The position numbers were made by a program, and so were the translations under genes. From Roseiarcus sp963820095 (GTDB taxonomy: Bacteria > Pseudomonadota > Alphaproteobacteria > Rhizobiales > Beijerinckiaceae): a stretch of DNA of 64,000 nucleotides. Positions 27,469-38,111 of the stretch are shown piece by piece. A model generated the notes under the pieces. It ran no database searches and was not told the origin of the DNA. It saw only the letters and a list, made by a program, of their open reading frames with translations. The DNA is taken from positions 129,879 through 193,878 of the forward strand of contig CAWFZA010000012.1 of the NCBI GenBank assembly GCA_963820095.1. Reading direction: 5' to 3'. Position 1 is the stretch's first letter, and every line of letters begins with the position of its first letter.

Positions 27469-28269
27469 ATGGGCCAAAAGGTCGAAGAGCACGAGGCCCG
27501 CGCGGCTCGGGTCTCGCACGCCAACGATCGCCAGCGGTCGGCCGCCCGCATCCGGGTCGGAACCTCTGGCTGGAGCTACCGATCTTGGCGCGGCCCGTTC
27601 TTCCCGACGCGGCTCGCGGCAAAACATCATCTTGAATATTACGCGAGCCAATTCGACACCGCGGAACTGAATGGCGTCTTTTATCGGACACCCACTCCCG
27701 CCGCCGTCGAAGGTTGGCGAGATCAAACCGGACCAGGCTTTGTTTTTGCTTGGAAAGCGTCGAAGTTTATCACCCACTGGAAACGCTTATCGCAAAACTC
27801 GGTGAGCAGCCTTGCGCTTCTCGAAGAGCGATTGTCGATTCTGGGCGATAAGGCGGGCCCCGTGCTGTTCCAGTTACCGCCCCATTTCGAAGCGGACGCG
27901 GGCCGCCTCGCGGCCTTCCTGACGCTTCTTCCGAAGGGACGCAGGTACAGTTTCGAGTTCCGCCACCCGAGCTGGTATGCGGCGGAAATCCTCGGGTTGT
28001 TATCCGACCGCAACATTGCGCTCTGCATTTCGGATCATCATGACGCGCCCGCCCCGTGGGAGCAGACCGCGGACTTCATCTATCTTCGAGGTCACGGGCC
28101 AAAGGGCCATTATGAAGGGCGATATTCATCCGCGATGCTCCGCGCCTGGGGCAAATCGATCCGTCTCTGGCAAAGCCGGGGTTGCGACGCTTACGTCTAT
28201 TTCGATAACGACCAGAAGAGCGCGGCGCCCATGGACGCGCTCGCCCTATGCCGTCTGCTCGCGGATTGA
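27469..28269 (+). CDS. DUF72 (YecE-like) TIM-barrel protein
   Basis: This is a 266-aa protein. The family start RVGTSGWSYRSWRGPFFP is at residues 28-45. Then come YYASQFDTAELNGVFYRTPT, VLFQLPPHFEADAGRL and YSFEFRHPSWYA, and near the end YVYFDNDQKSAAPMDAL. DUF72 proteins are widespread and their reaction is unknown. The ATG at 27469 is chosen because it is the first start close to the family domain; its ribosome site is weak. Confidence 0.88.
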   Translation: MGQKVEEHEARAARVSHANDRQRSAARIRVGTSGWSYRSWRGPFFPTRLAAKHHLEYYASQFDTAELNGVFYRTPTPAAVEGWRDQTGPGFVFAWKASKFITHWKRLSQNSVSSLALLEERLSILGDKAGPVLFQLPPHFEADAGRLAAFLTLLPKGRRYSFEFRHPSWYAAEILGLLSDRNIALCISDHHDAPAPWEQTADFIYLRGHGPKGHYEGRYSSAMLRAWGKSIRLWQSRGCDAYVYFDNDQKSAAPMDALALCRLLAD

Positions 28270-28453
28270 CGGGCGGCCCTGAAGCGCTCTCGCCAACGCG
28301 GGCTATCGCGCGGCGTCGGTCGATGCCCCCAGGGCGAGCGAGCGACGATCAAGTTGAAGTCTAAAAAACAGTATCGCGTTCCTGCCGGGCGGCTTTTGAC
28401 GACGCGCCCCCAGCCCTCAGCGGACTCGGGTTCGCCACCGCAGCGTGGTGGCG

Positions 28454-28636
28454 TCAGCTCGCGATCGGCCCGCGCATCGCCTTTAGCGCCGTTTCTACGC
28501 GCCGCCAGATCTGCGCGTCGTCCTTGTCTTTCGTCCGTTCGCATTCGGCGGCGTGTTGCGCCGCTTCTGCGATCGCGCGCTGGCCATGCGCCTCCATCAG
28601 CTGACGCGCGTATTCGCTGATCATTGTCTCTTCCAT
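28454..28636 (-). CDS. Small conserved protein of unknown function
   Basis: A 60-aa protein, MEETMISEYARQLMEAHGQR to AQIWRRVETALKAMRGPIAS, predicted to be all helical with many charged residues. The ATG at 28636 follows GAGGAGG, a strong ribosome site. Short proteins of this pattern (ARxLxEAHGxxA, WRRV, ALxxMRGP) recur in Hyphomicrobiales. Function is not known. Confidence 0.75.
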   Translation of the reverse strand: MEETMISEYARQLMEAHGQRAIAEAAQHAAECERTKDKDDAQIWRRVETALKAMRGPIAS

Positions 28637-28758
28637 GGGCGACCTCCTCGACCAAGACACGTTGTGGCGCCCGGCCGTACAATTCTCCCGGCGCAACCGG
28701 CCCGAGAGAAGCAAAAGATGACGGCGGGAGTGCGTCGCGCCGGTGGCGCCAATTCGCC

Positions 28759-29349
28759 TCACCGCTCACTTTCTATCCCAAAATGCGATGTGGAGTTCCA
28801 GTCCGATCCTAGCCTACGCAGGAGGCGCGCCCGCGCCGGCTGGCCGGGGTTTTTGTGTCCGGTTGGACGCCGGTGCGCTCCGGGGGGATGGAGGGTCGCG
28901 AGGAACGCCCAGGCCTCTTTCGTCCAGCGGGCGTCGGCGAGCGCGTGGTGGCGGCTTTCCTTCTGGTGCGGAAGCTCAGGATCGCCAAGCTCGATCGCCC
29001 ATTGCTTGATGTCGAGGCAGAGCTGGGGAAAGTGGAACGGCAATTCCTCGAGGCCGCCGAAAAGCCAGACGAACGCGACCCAGTCATAGGCCGGGAAATA
29101 GCCCCAGAACACCGGATGCTCATCGCCGTCGGTGAAGTTGCGCAAGGCGTAGCTGATGTATTCGCGGCTCATCCCCTTGCCGTCGAGCTGCGGGCGCACG
29201 TTTTCGAGCGTCCATGGGTTCGCCTTCGACCAGTCGACCTCGCTGCTCTCCGCATAAAACTCCCGCCCGTTCTCGTCGACGAGCCCGATGCTGATGAGGT
29301 CGATCGTGAACGGATGCGCGATGAACTCGGTGTCGAGCCAGTATTTCAT
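28759..29349 (-). CDS. 3'-5' exoribonuclease-like protein (DEDDh fold)
   Basis: This 196-aa protein starts MKYWLDTEFIAHPFTIDLIS, where D and E of LDTEF are the first catalytic pair. Further features are YAESSEVDWSKANPWTLENV, FWGYFPAYDWVAFVWLFGG and the terminal active-site block ESRHHALADARWTKEAWAFL (His, then Asp). The pattern matches the small polyadenylate-type exoribonuclease family of bacteria. The ATG at 29349 is chosen over the upstream frame extension MGRPL. The last 40 residues are arginine-rich and may be extra to the fold. Confidence 0.8.
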   Translation of the reverse strand: MKYWLDTEFIAHPFTIDLISIGLVDENGREFYAESSEVDWSKANPWTLENVRPQLDGKGMSREYISYALRNFTDGDEHPVFWGYFPAYDWVAFVWLFGGLEELPFHFPQLCLDIKQWAIELGDPELPHQKESRHHALADARWTKEAWAFLATLHPPGAHRRPTGHKNPGQPARARLLRRLGSDWNSTSHFGIESER

Positions 29350-30126
29350 CAATGGGCGGCCCACGGCGTTGTGAGAGAATTCTCAACCGCCCTTTCTCGC
29401 ACGAACTCAGGAACGTGGCAGCCCCGTCGGCGCTCACAGGCGCCCCGATAATCCACCTCCCGCCCGTCGCCATTGATTCCAAGCCACGAGTGACGGCTCG
29501 AGAGAATAGATGCGCGAAACCCGAAGCCCATCCACCAAATCGCTATCCGTACCAGCCCGACGCAACCATGGCTCCTGCAGCAGCGGTTGTCAAACCAATC
29601 GCAAGCGGGGAGAACAACCGACAAGTCGCTAGAGGAACCTCTACGGCGGTGACGAGCGCCCCAACACCTGCAGCAACGAAACAGCTCGCCACGTCCCCGA
29701 CTATGTTCTCCCCTTGCATGACCCGATTGCGCCAGTAAGCGGCGCAATCGGGAAAATCAGTCCCGACTAAGGCAGCTAGACGTTTTGCTCTACGTCTTGG
29801 GTGACAGCACTCCAAATCGACATCACCGCTGGATGGCAACGAACCACCGCCACCATCACGTAGATTACGATGCGACGCTGTCTAAATCAGCGCCGGATAT
29901 AGGCATGCAAAGGCAACGCTCAGCGCGACGCCAAAGGGCAAACCACTGAAAGGATCAAGCAAAGTGGAGTTGAGGCGACAGCGGCAAATCTAGGCCATGA
30001 TATCAGGTATTAGCGGTATCCTCAGAGCTATGCCGAAGACTCAAACCTAACCAGAGGCCGGCCGCGCGGCGAGGACGAAGGTCTGCGCCCGCGTTATGGT
30101 GTCAGGACAAGCAAGGGAATCAAGAC
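29350..30126. other. Gene-poor stretch
   Basis: About 780 bases with no supportable gene. On the minus strand a hydrophobic reading of about 58 aa (MQGENIVGDVASCFVAAGVG, 29543-29719) could be a small membrane protein, but it has no clear ribosome site and I do not call it. Other frames have no family features. Confidence 0.4.
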
Positions 30127-30345
30127 ATGCGGGTCGCCGTGGTCAAAGCCGCTCACGATGATGAGGCCGGCGTCTGGTATGTCGAGCACTCCGACGTCGA
30201 GGGCCTGCATGTCGAAGGGGAGACCTTCGAGGCGTTTTGCCGCAATGTCGCGAGCGCAGTCGGGGATCTGCTCGAAGGCGAGGGCGGCGAGGCCCATATC
30301 GAAATTATCGCGCACGCCTCGATCCGCGCCCGCGTCGCCGCGTGA
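30127..30345 (+). CDS. hicB: DUF1902/HicB-like antitoxin
   Basis: A 72-aa protein with the HicB-type partial RNase-H-like fold: VVKAAHDDEAGVWYVEHSDV, then GLHVEGETFEAFCRNVASAV. It would bind and silence the HicA toxin encoded immediately downstream. The ATG follows AAGGGA. It lacks the C-terminal DNA-binding domain of longer HicB proteins, so it may not regulate the operon itself. Antitoxin-first order is the reverse of the classical hicAB. Confidence 0.82.
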   Translation: MRVAVVKAAHDDEAGVWYVEHSDVEGLHVEGETFEAFCRNVASAVGDLLEGEGGEAHIEIIAHASIRARVAA

Positions 30346-30628
30346 AGGATTTCGGCAAGCCCGTCCGAGACAAGTTGAGCGAAGCGAGCTGCACCTTTCA
30401 TCGTCGCGGCAAAGGCGACCACGACATCTGGATCACCGGGCAAGGCAAACGCATTGTCGTCCCGATCCAACATCAGGTCACGCCACACGGCGAACGGAAT
30501 CCTAAAGGACGCTGGCCTGCCCCGGCGTTCTGAAGGAGCGGACTTGCGCGCAGCTTCCAGGTTGAAGCTCGGATCGCGGCTCAAAACTCAACAATCGCGG
30601 CTGCCAGACGCGAGCGCCGTCGCGTGAA
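30342..30628 (+). CDS. hicA: HicA-like toxin, frameshifted
   Basis: HicA is a small double-stranded-RNA-binding-fold mRNA endonuclease. The start GTG 30342 overlaps the antitoxin stop by four bases. Frame 0 reads VKDFGKPVRDKLSEASCTFH and KGDHDIWI with the catalytic histidine. The typical C-terminal half (SNIRSRHTANGILKDAGLP) is in frame 1. One extra base near 30465 separates them. Unshifted, frame 0 stops at 30533; with the shift, the reading runs to about 30628, longer than usual, so a second error near 30525 is possible. Confidence 0.7.
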
Positions 30629-30639
30629 CCCTCGGGCCC

Positions 30640-33600
30640 CTACCCCGCCTCGGCGAACTCCTGCGCCTGCGCGAGCTCGACCGACACGAGCTGGCTCACG
30701 CCCTTTTCCGCCATGGTCACGCCGAACAAGCGGTCCATCCGCGACATCGTGACGGGATTGTGGGTGATCGTGACGAAGCGCGTGTCGGCGCGCTTGCGCA
30801 TCGCTTCCAGCAGATCACAGAAGCGCTCGACATTGTAGTCGTCGAGCGGCGCGTCGACCTCGTCGAGCACGCAGATCGGCGCCGGGTTGGTGAGGAACAC
30901 GGCGAAGATGAGCGCAAGCGCGGTCAGCGCCTGCTCGCCGCCGGAGAGAAGGGTCAGCGTCTGCGGCTTCTTGCCCGGCGGCTGGGCGAGAAGCTCGAGC
31001 CCCGCTTCCAGCGGATCGTCGGATTCGATCAGCTGGAGTTCGGCGTTTCCGCCCTCGAACAGGGTCGAAAACAGGTCCCTGAAATGGCCGTTGACCACGT
31101 CGAAAGCGGCGACGAGGCGCTCGCGCCCCTCCTGATTGAGCGTGCCAATCGCGCCACGCAGGCGCTTGATCGCCTCGGTCAGATCGTCGCGCTCGGAGAC
31201 GAGCTTGTCGCGGCTCGCCAGGACCTCGACAAGTTCCTCGTCGGCCCGCAGGTTGACGGCGCCAAGCCGCTCGCGCTCCTGGCGCAGGTTCTCGAGCCGG
31301 CGCTCGACCTCGAGGCCGCCGGGCAGCGGCTTGTCCGCCTTGTGCTCGGCGAGCGCCGCAAGGCCCGAAGGCTCGCAATCGAGCTCGCTCGCGATCGCGT
31401 GCCTCAGCTCTTCGTCCCGCGCCCGCGCCCCTTCGAGGCGCTCTTCGGAGGCGGCGCGCTGCTCGCGCGCGGCGCTCATCGCCTCGAGCGCCGCTCGCGC
31501 TGCGCGATCGGCGCCGGCGAGCGCAGTTTCGGCTTCAGCGAGCGCGTCGGCAGCAGCCTTGCGGGCCGCTTCCGCCTGGTCTTGTTCGTCCGCGAGGGCG
31601 CGGCGCGCGCGCGCGAAATCCGTCGGCGCGTCGTCGAGCGCGGCCTTTTCGCGCTCCGCTTCCGCACGGCGCTCGGCGAGTTCCGTGATCCGGCTTTGCG
31701 CCTGACGGCGGCGCTCATCCCAGGACGACCGTTCGGCCCCGATCGCGGCGCGGCGCGCGGCGCGCCCAGCGGTCTCGCGCGCGATCGATTGCGCCGCCGC
31801 GCGCGCTTCGGCGAAGGCGGTCCGCTTGCGGGTCGCGGAACTCGCGCGCCTGCTCGAGCGTCTGCGCGACGTCGTCGCCCGGCCCGAGCTCGCCAAGCGC
31901 GGCTTCGGCGGCGCCCTTGCGTTCGGCCGCCTCGTTGCGCGCCGCGCCAGCGCGCGAAAAGGCCTCCTCGACCACCGACAGGCGCGAAAGCGTCTGCGCC
32001 CGCTCGCGCTCGAATTGCGCAAAGGCGTCGCGGGCGGCGTCGGACGCGGCGCGCGCGCCGCGGGCCCGCCCACGCCATTCCGCTTCCAAAGCGGCGGCTT
32101 CGAGGGCGCCCTCGGCTGCGCTCGCCACACCGGCGCTCAGCGCCGCCGCCGTTTGACGCGCGGCCTCGGCTTGGCGTTCAAGCTCGCCAAGCCTGTTCTT
32201 TTCCGCGAGGCGGCGCGCCGCCGCGCTCGGCGCTTCGGCAGCGGCGACGAAGCCGTCCCAACGCCAAAGGTCCCCTTCGAGCGAAACCAGCCGCTGGCCG
32301 GGCTTGAGCTCCTGGGCGAGCCGGCGGCCATCGGCCCGGGCGACCACGCCGATCTGAGCAAGACGGCGAGCAAGCGCAGGCGGCGCATTGACGCGCGCGG
32401 CGAGCGGCTCGGCGCCCGCGGGCAGAGAGGGGTCATCGCCGGCAATCTCAATTAGCGACCAATGCGCGGGCGCCGCCTCGTCGACCGAGGCGTCAAGGTC
32501 GTCGCCCAGCGCCGCGCCGAGCGCCGCCTCAAAGCCGCGCATGACGCTGACCGCATCGACCGCTCGGGGCCAGGGGCCGTTGGCGTCCGACCCCAGAAGG
32601 TTCGCGAGCGTGCGCGCTTCCGTCTCCAGCCTCTGCGCCGCGCGCTCGGCTTCGGCGAGAGGCCCGCGACGCTCAGCCTCGACCTCGCGAGCCTTGACGT
32701 GGCGTTCTTCCGCCGCCTGCGTTTCGCGCTCGGCGGCGGCGACCGCTTCGGCCAGCTCGGCGACAGACCGAGCGCGCGCTTCGCGCTCTGTCTCCTCAAA
32801 TCCCGCGGCGCTGAGCGCGCCGCGCTCGCGCTCGATTGAGGCGTATTCAGCCTCCAAGCGCGCAAGACGCCGCCCCTCTTCATCGACAGCGCCAGTCAGC
32901 GCCCGGCGACGAGCGGCAAGATCCGACGCAGCGGCTTGGGCTTCCGCAAGCGCGCTTTCGGCGCTGGCGAGGCTGCGTTCCGCGGCCTCCTCCACTTCCC
33001 TCGCCTGAGCGGCCTCGTCGTCCGCCCGGGCGCCCTGTTCCGCCAGCGCGGCGTCCTCGCCCGCAAGCCTGCCGATGACGTCCGCCGCGTCCGCGATGAG
33101 CGCTTCCTCGCGCTGAAGATCGCCGGCGAATTGCGCGATGCGACGATGAAGCTCGGCCTCGCGCTCTTTCGCGCGCTTCTCCTCGGTGTCGAGCGCCTCG
33201 CGGGCGAGGGCGATCCGATGCAGAGCCGCGGCGCGGCGCGCCTGCTCTTCGCGCAACGACGGCATCGCGGCCGCGGCGATCGCCTGCAGGCGCGCGGCTT
33301 CGGCTTGCGCGCGCGTGCGCTCCGCGACCTCGAGAAGGTCGGCGTCGAGCCGCCGGCGCGCGTCCGCGAACGCCGCCTCATGCTCGCGCCAGGCGATCAG
33401 CCGCGCGAGCGCCTCCTGGCGGCGAATCGCGCCCGCGAGTTCGCGGTAGCGGTTCGACTGCCGCGCCTGCTTCTTGAGGCTGTCGACCTGGGCGTCGATC
33501 TGCTTCAGCACATCCTCGACGCGGGTGAGATTGTCCTCGGCGCCCTTGAGCCTGAGCTCGGCTTCGTGCCGGCGCGAGTGGAGGCCGGAGACGCCCGCAG

Positions 33601-34099
33601 CCTCCTCCAGAATCAGCCGGCGCGCCTGGGGCTTGGCGGAAATGATCTCGCCGATCTGGCCCTGGCGCACCAGCGAGGGCGAGCGCGCGCCGGTCGAAGC
33701 ATCGGCAAACAGGAGCTGCACGTCGCGCGCGCGCACCTCCTTGCCGTTGACGCGATAGGTCGAACCGGCGTCACGCTCGATGCGCCTCGTGACCTCGATC
33801 GTCTCGGAATCATTGAACGCGGCAGGCGCGCGACGGTCCGAATTGCTGAGCACGAGCCCGACCTCGGCGTTGTTGCGCGAGGGCCGCCTGCCTGAGCCCG
33901 AGAAGATCACGTCCTCCATGCCGGAACCGCGCATGTTCTTGAACGAGCTCTCGCCCATCACCCAGCGCAGGGCCTCGACCAGGTTCGACTTGCCGCAGCC
34001 GTTCGGCCCGACGACGCCGGTCAGCCCGGGCTCGATCCTGAACTCGGCGCTGTCGCAAAAGCTCTTGAAGCCGGTTAGGCGCAAGCGCTCGAATTTCAT
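30640..34099 (-). CDS. smc: Chromosome segregation protein SMC, one frameshift
   Basis: SMC dimers with ScpAB organise and segregate the chromosome. The corrected length is 1152 aa, normal for the family. The N-terminal ATPase half starts MKFERLRLTGFKSFCDSAEF with Walker A VVGPNGCGKSNLVEAL. Long Ala/Glu/Arg-rich coiled coils flank a hinge around the middle. The C-terminal half has the signature TLLSGGEQALTALALIF and Walker B ICVLDEVDAPLDD. One extra base near 31830 shifts the frame inside the second coiled coil. Since smc is normally needed for growth, a sequence error is likely. Confidence 0.93.
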
Positions 34100-34279
34100 C
34101 GTCGCGACCCTTCGATTCGGCTCCGCGCAGGTGTTGCGCCGTTTCGTCACAATCGCCGGTCGCGAATCATTTTTTCGCGAGGCCGGCGCAGGGTTTAGCC
34201 GCCATATCGGAGTCGCGCAATCAACCCTGGCGCGAAGAAAACCTGTGCGAAACGAGGAAGCGGCGCCGCCGACGGCGCG

Positions 34280-35569
34280 TTAGGCCCGCGTCTGCCCGTC
34301 GCCGCGCACGCGATATTTGAACGTGCAGAGCTGCTCGACGCCCACTGGCCCGCGCGCGTGCATGCGTCCGGTGGCGATGCCGATCTCGGCGCCGAAGCCG
34401 AACTCGCCCCCGTCGGCGAACTGAGTCGAGGCGTTGTGCAGGACGATCGCCGAATCGACTTCCTTCAGGAACCGCTCGGCCGCCGCCTTGTCCTCGGTCA
34501 CGATGCAGTCGGTGTGATGCGAGCCATAGGTCTCGATGTGGTTGATCGCCGCATCGAGGCTATCGACGACCCCGACTGAGATGATCGCGTCGAGATATTC
34601 GGTGCGCCAATCCTCCGTGGTCGCCGGCGTCACGCGCGAATCCGCCTCACGCGCCGCCGCGTCGCCCCTGACCGCGCAGCCGGCCCTGATCAGCGCGTCG
34701 ATCAGCTTGGCCAGCAGGCAGGGGGCGACCGCGCGATGCACCAGCAGCGTCTCGGCCGCGCCGCAAACTCCAGTGCGCCGCATCTTGGCGTTGACGATGA
34801 TCTTCAGGGCCTTGTCGAAATCCGCCGCCCGATCGACGTACACATGCACGACCCCTTCGAGATGGGCGAACACCGGAACGCGCGCCTCGCGCTGAACGCG
34901 CTCGACCAGGCTTTTCCCGCCGCGCGGCACGATCACGTCGAGCGCGCCGCCGAGGCCCTCCAGCATCTCGCCGACCGCCTCGCGCGCGGCGAAGGGCGCG
35001 CGCGAAATCGCCGCCTCCGGAAGGTCCGCCTCCTTCAAGCCCGCAACAAGACAGGCTTGAATCGCGGCCGAGGAGCGAAGACTGTCAGAACCGCCTCGTA
35101 GCACCACGGCGTTGCCGCTCTTGAGGCAAAGCGCGCCGGCGTCGGCGGTCACATTCGGCCGGCTCTCGTAGATCACCCCGACGACGCCGAGCGGCGTCGC
35201 CACCCGCTCGATGGTGAGGCCGTTGGGGCGGGTGAAGGTTGCAAGCACGCGCCCGACCGGATCGGGCAAGGCTGCGACCTCCTCGACCCCGCGCGCCATT
35301 CCCTCGATCCGGGCCGGGTTGAGCGTGAGCCGGTCGATCAGCGCCGCGCTCAAGTTCTTTGAGCGAGCGTCTCTGCAATCGAGGGCGTTGGCGGCGAGAA
35401 TGTCGTTCGCCCGTTCGCGCAAGACCCGCGCCGCAGCCATAAGCGCGCGATTCTTCTTCTCGGCCGGCGCGTTGGCGACGTCACGCGCGGCGGCGCGCGC
35501 CTTGGCGCCGATTTCGCGCATCTCGGCGCGGACATCGGTTTCCGGCTCGACGATTTGAACGAGTGACAT
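34280..35569 (-). CDS. proA: Gamma-glutamyl phosphate reductase
   Basis: This enzyme reduces gamma-glutamyl phosphate to glutamate semialdehyde with NADPH in proline synthesis. The 429 aa are normal. Visible features are GVVGVIYESRPNVTADAGAL, LKSGNAVVLRGGSDS, IVPRGGKSLVERVQ and the catalytic cysteine in KMRRTGVCGAAETLL. The end is QLCTFKYRVRGDGQTRA. proB is not beside it, so the proline genes are split in this genome. An ATG at 35569 starts the frame. Confidence 0.95.
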   Translation of the reverse strand: MSLVQIVEPETDVRAEMREIGAKARAAARDVANAPAEKKNRALMAAARVLRERANDILAANALDCRDARSKNLSAALIDRLTLNPARIEGMARGVEEVAALPDPVGRVLATFTRPNGLTIERVATPLGVVGVIYESRPNVTADAGALCLKSGNAVVLRGGSDSLRSSAAIQACLVAGLKEADLPEAAISRAPFAAREAVGEMLEGLGGALDVIVPRGGKSLVERVQREARVPVFAHLEGVVHVYVDRAADFDKALKIIVNAKMRRTGVCGAAETLLVHRAVAPCLLAKLIDALIRAGCAVRGDAAAREADSRVTPATTEDWRTEYLDAIISVGVVDSLDAAINHIETYGSHHTDCIVTEDKAAAERFLKEVDSAIVLHNASTQFADGGEFGFGAEIGIATGRMHARGPVGVEQLCTFKYRVRGDGQTRA

Positions 35570-35711
35570 AGTCTCCCGGCTCCACGACTGTCTGATTTAG
35601 TGGGCGGATGGTGAAAAGACCATTCCCCGATTTGGCAATCCGGCCCTAAAATCGGCCAAAATTTGGCGAGCTGGCGATTTCGCCAGATCTTCTCGAAGAA
35701 TGAACCTCGAC

Positions 35712-35746
35712 AAGGATGAAACAACGAAGGTCGTTGTTTCATCCTT
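35712..35746 (-). terminator. Perfect 16-bp palindrome overlapping the mog stop codon
   Basis: The arms AAGGATGAAACAACGA (35712-35727) and their exact complement (35731-35746) are separated by three bases. The TGA stop of mog lies inside the arm. It can form a very stable hairpin in RNA from either strand and probably ends mog transcription, although no clean T-run follows on the minus strand. A protein-binding site is the alternative. Confidence 0.65.
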
Positions 35747-36269
35747 TGGGCCGGAACGCCATGCAAAACTCGGGGTTGGTCTCCAGCCGCGCGCCGCCAA
35801 TGAGGTCGATGCAATAAGGCACGGCGGCGAAGACCGCGTCGAGGCAGGTGCGGATCGCCGCCGGTTTGCCCGGCAGATTGATGATGAGGCTCGAGCCGCG
35901 CGTGCCCGCGACCTGGCGCGACAGAATGGCGGTTGGGACCTCGGCCAAACTTTTCAGCCGCATGAGCTCCCCGAAGCCGGGCAGCATCCGATCGCAGACC
36001 GCCTCGGTCGCTTCTGGCGTCACGTCGCGCAGCGCGGGTCCCGTGCCGCCCGTTGTGAGAATGAGAGAGCAGTGCGCGTCGTCGGCGAGCCCGACCAAGG
36101 CGGCTTCGATCGCCGGCCGCTCATCGGGAACAAGGCGCCGCTCCGGCCGCCACGGCGTGGAGAGAAGATCCTTGAGCGCCGCTTCGATGCCCGGGCCACC
36201 CTTGTCCTCGTACGCGCCGCGTGAGGCGCGATCCGAGATGGTGACGACGCCGATGGGAATGTCGGCCAT
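35739..36269 (-). CDS. mog: Molybdopterin adenylyltransferase (MogA/MoaB family)
   Basis: This enzyme adenylates molybdopterin before molybdenum insertion. The 176 aa contain the family motifs GVVTISDRASRGAYEDKGGP, LILTTGGTGPALRDVTPEAT and GSSLIINLPGKPAAIRTCL. The ATG at 36269 is the start, with a weak ribosome site. No other molybdenum cofactor genes are adjacent. Confidence 0.92.
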   Translation of the reverse strand: MADIPIGVVTISDRASRGAYEDKGGPGIEAALKDLLSTPWRPERRLVPDERPAIEAALVGLADDAHCSLILTTGGTGPALRDVTPEATEAVCDRMLPGFGELMRLKSLAEVPTAILSRQVAGTRGSSLIINLPGKPAAIRTCLDAVFAAVPYCIDLIGGARLETNPEFCMAFRPKG

Positions 36270-36383
36270 GGGCTAAGCTCAATCCTCAATCCACGCCCTC
36301 GGCGCGACGCCGATCAAGCGGCTTCAACCCAGCATAGCGCCATTCGATCGGCGATAAAATTCCCGTTCGCGCCGGGGCGCCAA

Positions 36384-38096
36384 TCAGCGCCCGACTCCGG
36401 CCAGTGCGTCGATCGCCTCTTGCACGCTGCGGAAAACGTGGTCACGGCCGATCAGCGCGAACAATCCGAGCCGCGCAAAGCTCTCCTGCGCGCGGACGGA
36501 TTTCGAGCCGCGCGACCGCGACGCCGACGCCCCGGCCGCGCAGCCGGCGAACGAGCTCCGCGAGCACCGTCGCCCCAGTATAGTCGATTTCGACCAGCGC
36601 ATTCGCCTCGATCACGATCAGCTTTGGCGGCGGATCTCGGGAGGCGAAGCGCTCGATGGCGCGACGAAAATTGTAGGCGTTGATAAACGACAGAGGGGCC
36701 TGCAGCGCGATCACCCGGACGGCGGGAACGAACTCGCCTTGGACGTCCTTGTCGTTCGGCCACCAGACCGACGTGCCCGGAATGCGTTCAAGTTCGATCG
36801 CCTGAGCGCGGGTCGTCGTCCACACGCCATGGAGCACCGACAGCAACACGCCGACGGCCACACCCTGTTCGATCGGCAGCGCCACGATGGCGAGCGCGGT
36901 CACGAGGATCAGCAGAAACTCGGGGCGGCTTCGTCTCCACACGTCGACCATCACGCCAACGCGCACGAGACGGATCGCGACGAAGAGGAGAACGCCCGCC
37001 AACGCGGCAGAAGGCACATGCGCGAGCGCTTGGCCCGCAAACAAGAGAACGCCTGCCGCCACGGCGGCCGAGATGAGCGCCGCGAGTTGCGACGTGCAGC
37101 CCGCGTCCGCGACGACGGTCGTCGAGGGAGGGCTTGCGTCCACGGGGAACGCGCCGATGAAACCGGAGAAAGCGTTGGCCGCCCCGACGCCAATGAAATC
37201 CCGGTTCACGTCCGGGCCTTCCGCGCTATTGGGGAAAGCCCGCGTCGTCGCCGCAGTCTGCACCATCACCACCAGTGCGATAAGCACCGCGACCGGCGCG
37301 ACGATGCGAAATTCGTCCCAGGAGATCATGGGCAGTGAAAGATGAGGCGCCGCGCCTGCGATGGATCCGAGCATCGCCACGCCTTTGGCGTCGAGACCGA
37401 AGCGCAACCGCCGCCAATCCGGAGAGGCAAAGGCCAATCAGCGCCCCGGGAAAGCGTGGACTTATGGCTTCCCCCGCGATCATGATGGCGAGCACGCCCA
37501 AGCCGACCGCCAATGTCCACGGATTGGCCGCTCCGGCTTGCTCGACGAGGGACAAGGCCTGCTCGGCGAGCGGACCGCCGGACGGCGCGACGCCGAGCAC
37601 AGACGGCGCCTGCGAAACAAGAATGTGGCCGGCGATGCCGACAAAGAAGCCGGTCGTCACCGGAATGGACAAAAGATCGGCGATGAAGCCGAAGCGCAGC
37701 GCGCCCGCGCAAACAAGGATCAACCCGACCGTGACGCTGAGCACGGCCGCGGCCGCGGCGTAGTGGGTCGGTCCGGCTGCCGCGAGCATGGCCAGCGCGC
37801 CGGCGAAAATCGGCGCAATGGTCGAATCCGCCCCCACCGAAAGCCGCCGGCTGTCGCCGAACAGAGCAAACCCAATCGCGGCCGCGATCAGGGCAAACAG
37901 GCCGATCTGAGGCGTGAAGTTCGCAAGGCGAGCGGTCGCCATCTGCGAGGGAATGGCGATGGCGGCCAGCGTCAGGCCGGCGACGGCGTCGGCGCCGAAG
38001 TCGCGAGGACGCCACCCGATGAACGAGCGCAGGAGGAACCAGTGGCGCCTTCGCGGATGCGCCTGCGTCGGAAGTCTCTTTGCCTGACTGCGTCAC
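36384..38096 (-). CDS. SulP-family anion permease with STAS domain, three frameshifts
   Basis: This inner-membrane sulfate, bicarbonate or other anion transporter is about 570 aa when corrected. The membrane part reads IGWRPRDFGADAVAGLTLAA, then PQIGLFALIAAAIGFALFGD and DFIGVGAANAFSGFIGAFPV. The C-terminal STAS domain has KLIVIEANALVEIDYTGATV. Extra bases near 38042, 37405 and 36503 break the frame, each a single insertion. The GTG start at 38096 lies 15 bases after the stop of the GlxA-type regulator gene, so the two may be co-transcribed. Substrate is unknown. Confidence 0.82.
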
Positions 38097-38111
38097 CTTA
38101 TTCCCACGCCT

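Noticed and set aside
29543..29719. Possible 58-aa hydrophobic protein on the minus strand
   Set aside because: No ribosome site and no family features; the hydrophobic stretch may be chance.
30760..32307. 515-codon plus-strand ORF opposite smc
   Set aside because: Antisense shadow of the coiled-coil region; extreme arginine and alanine content.
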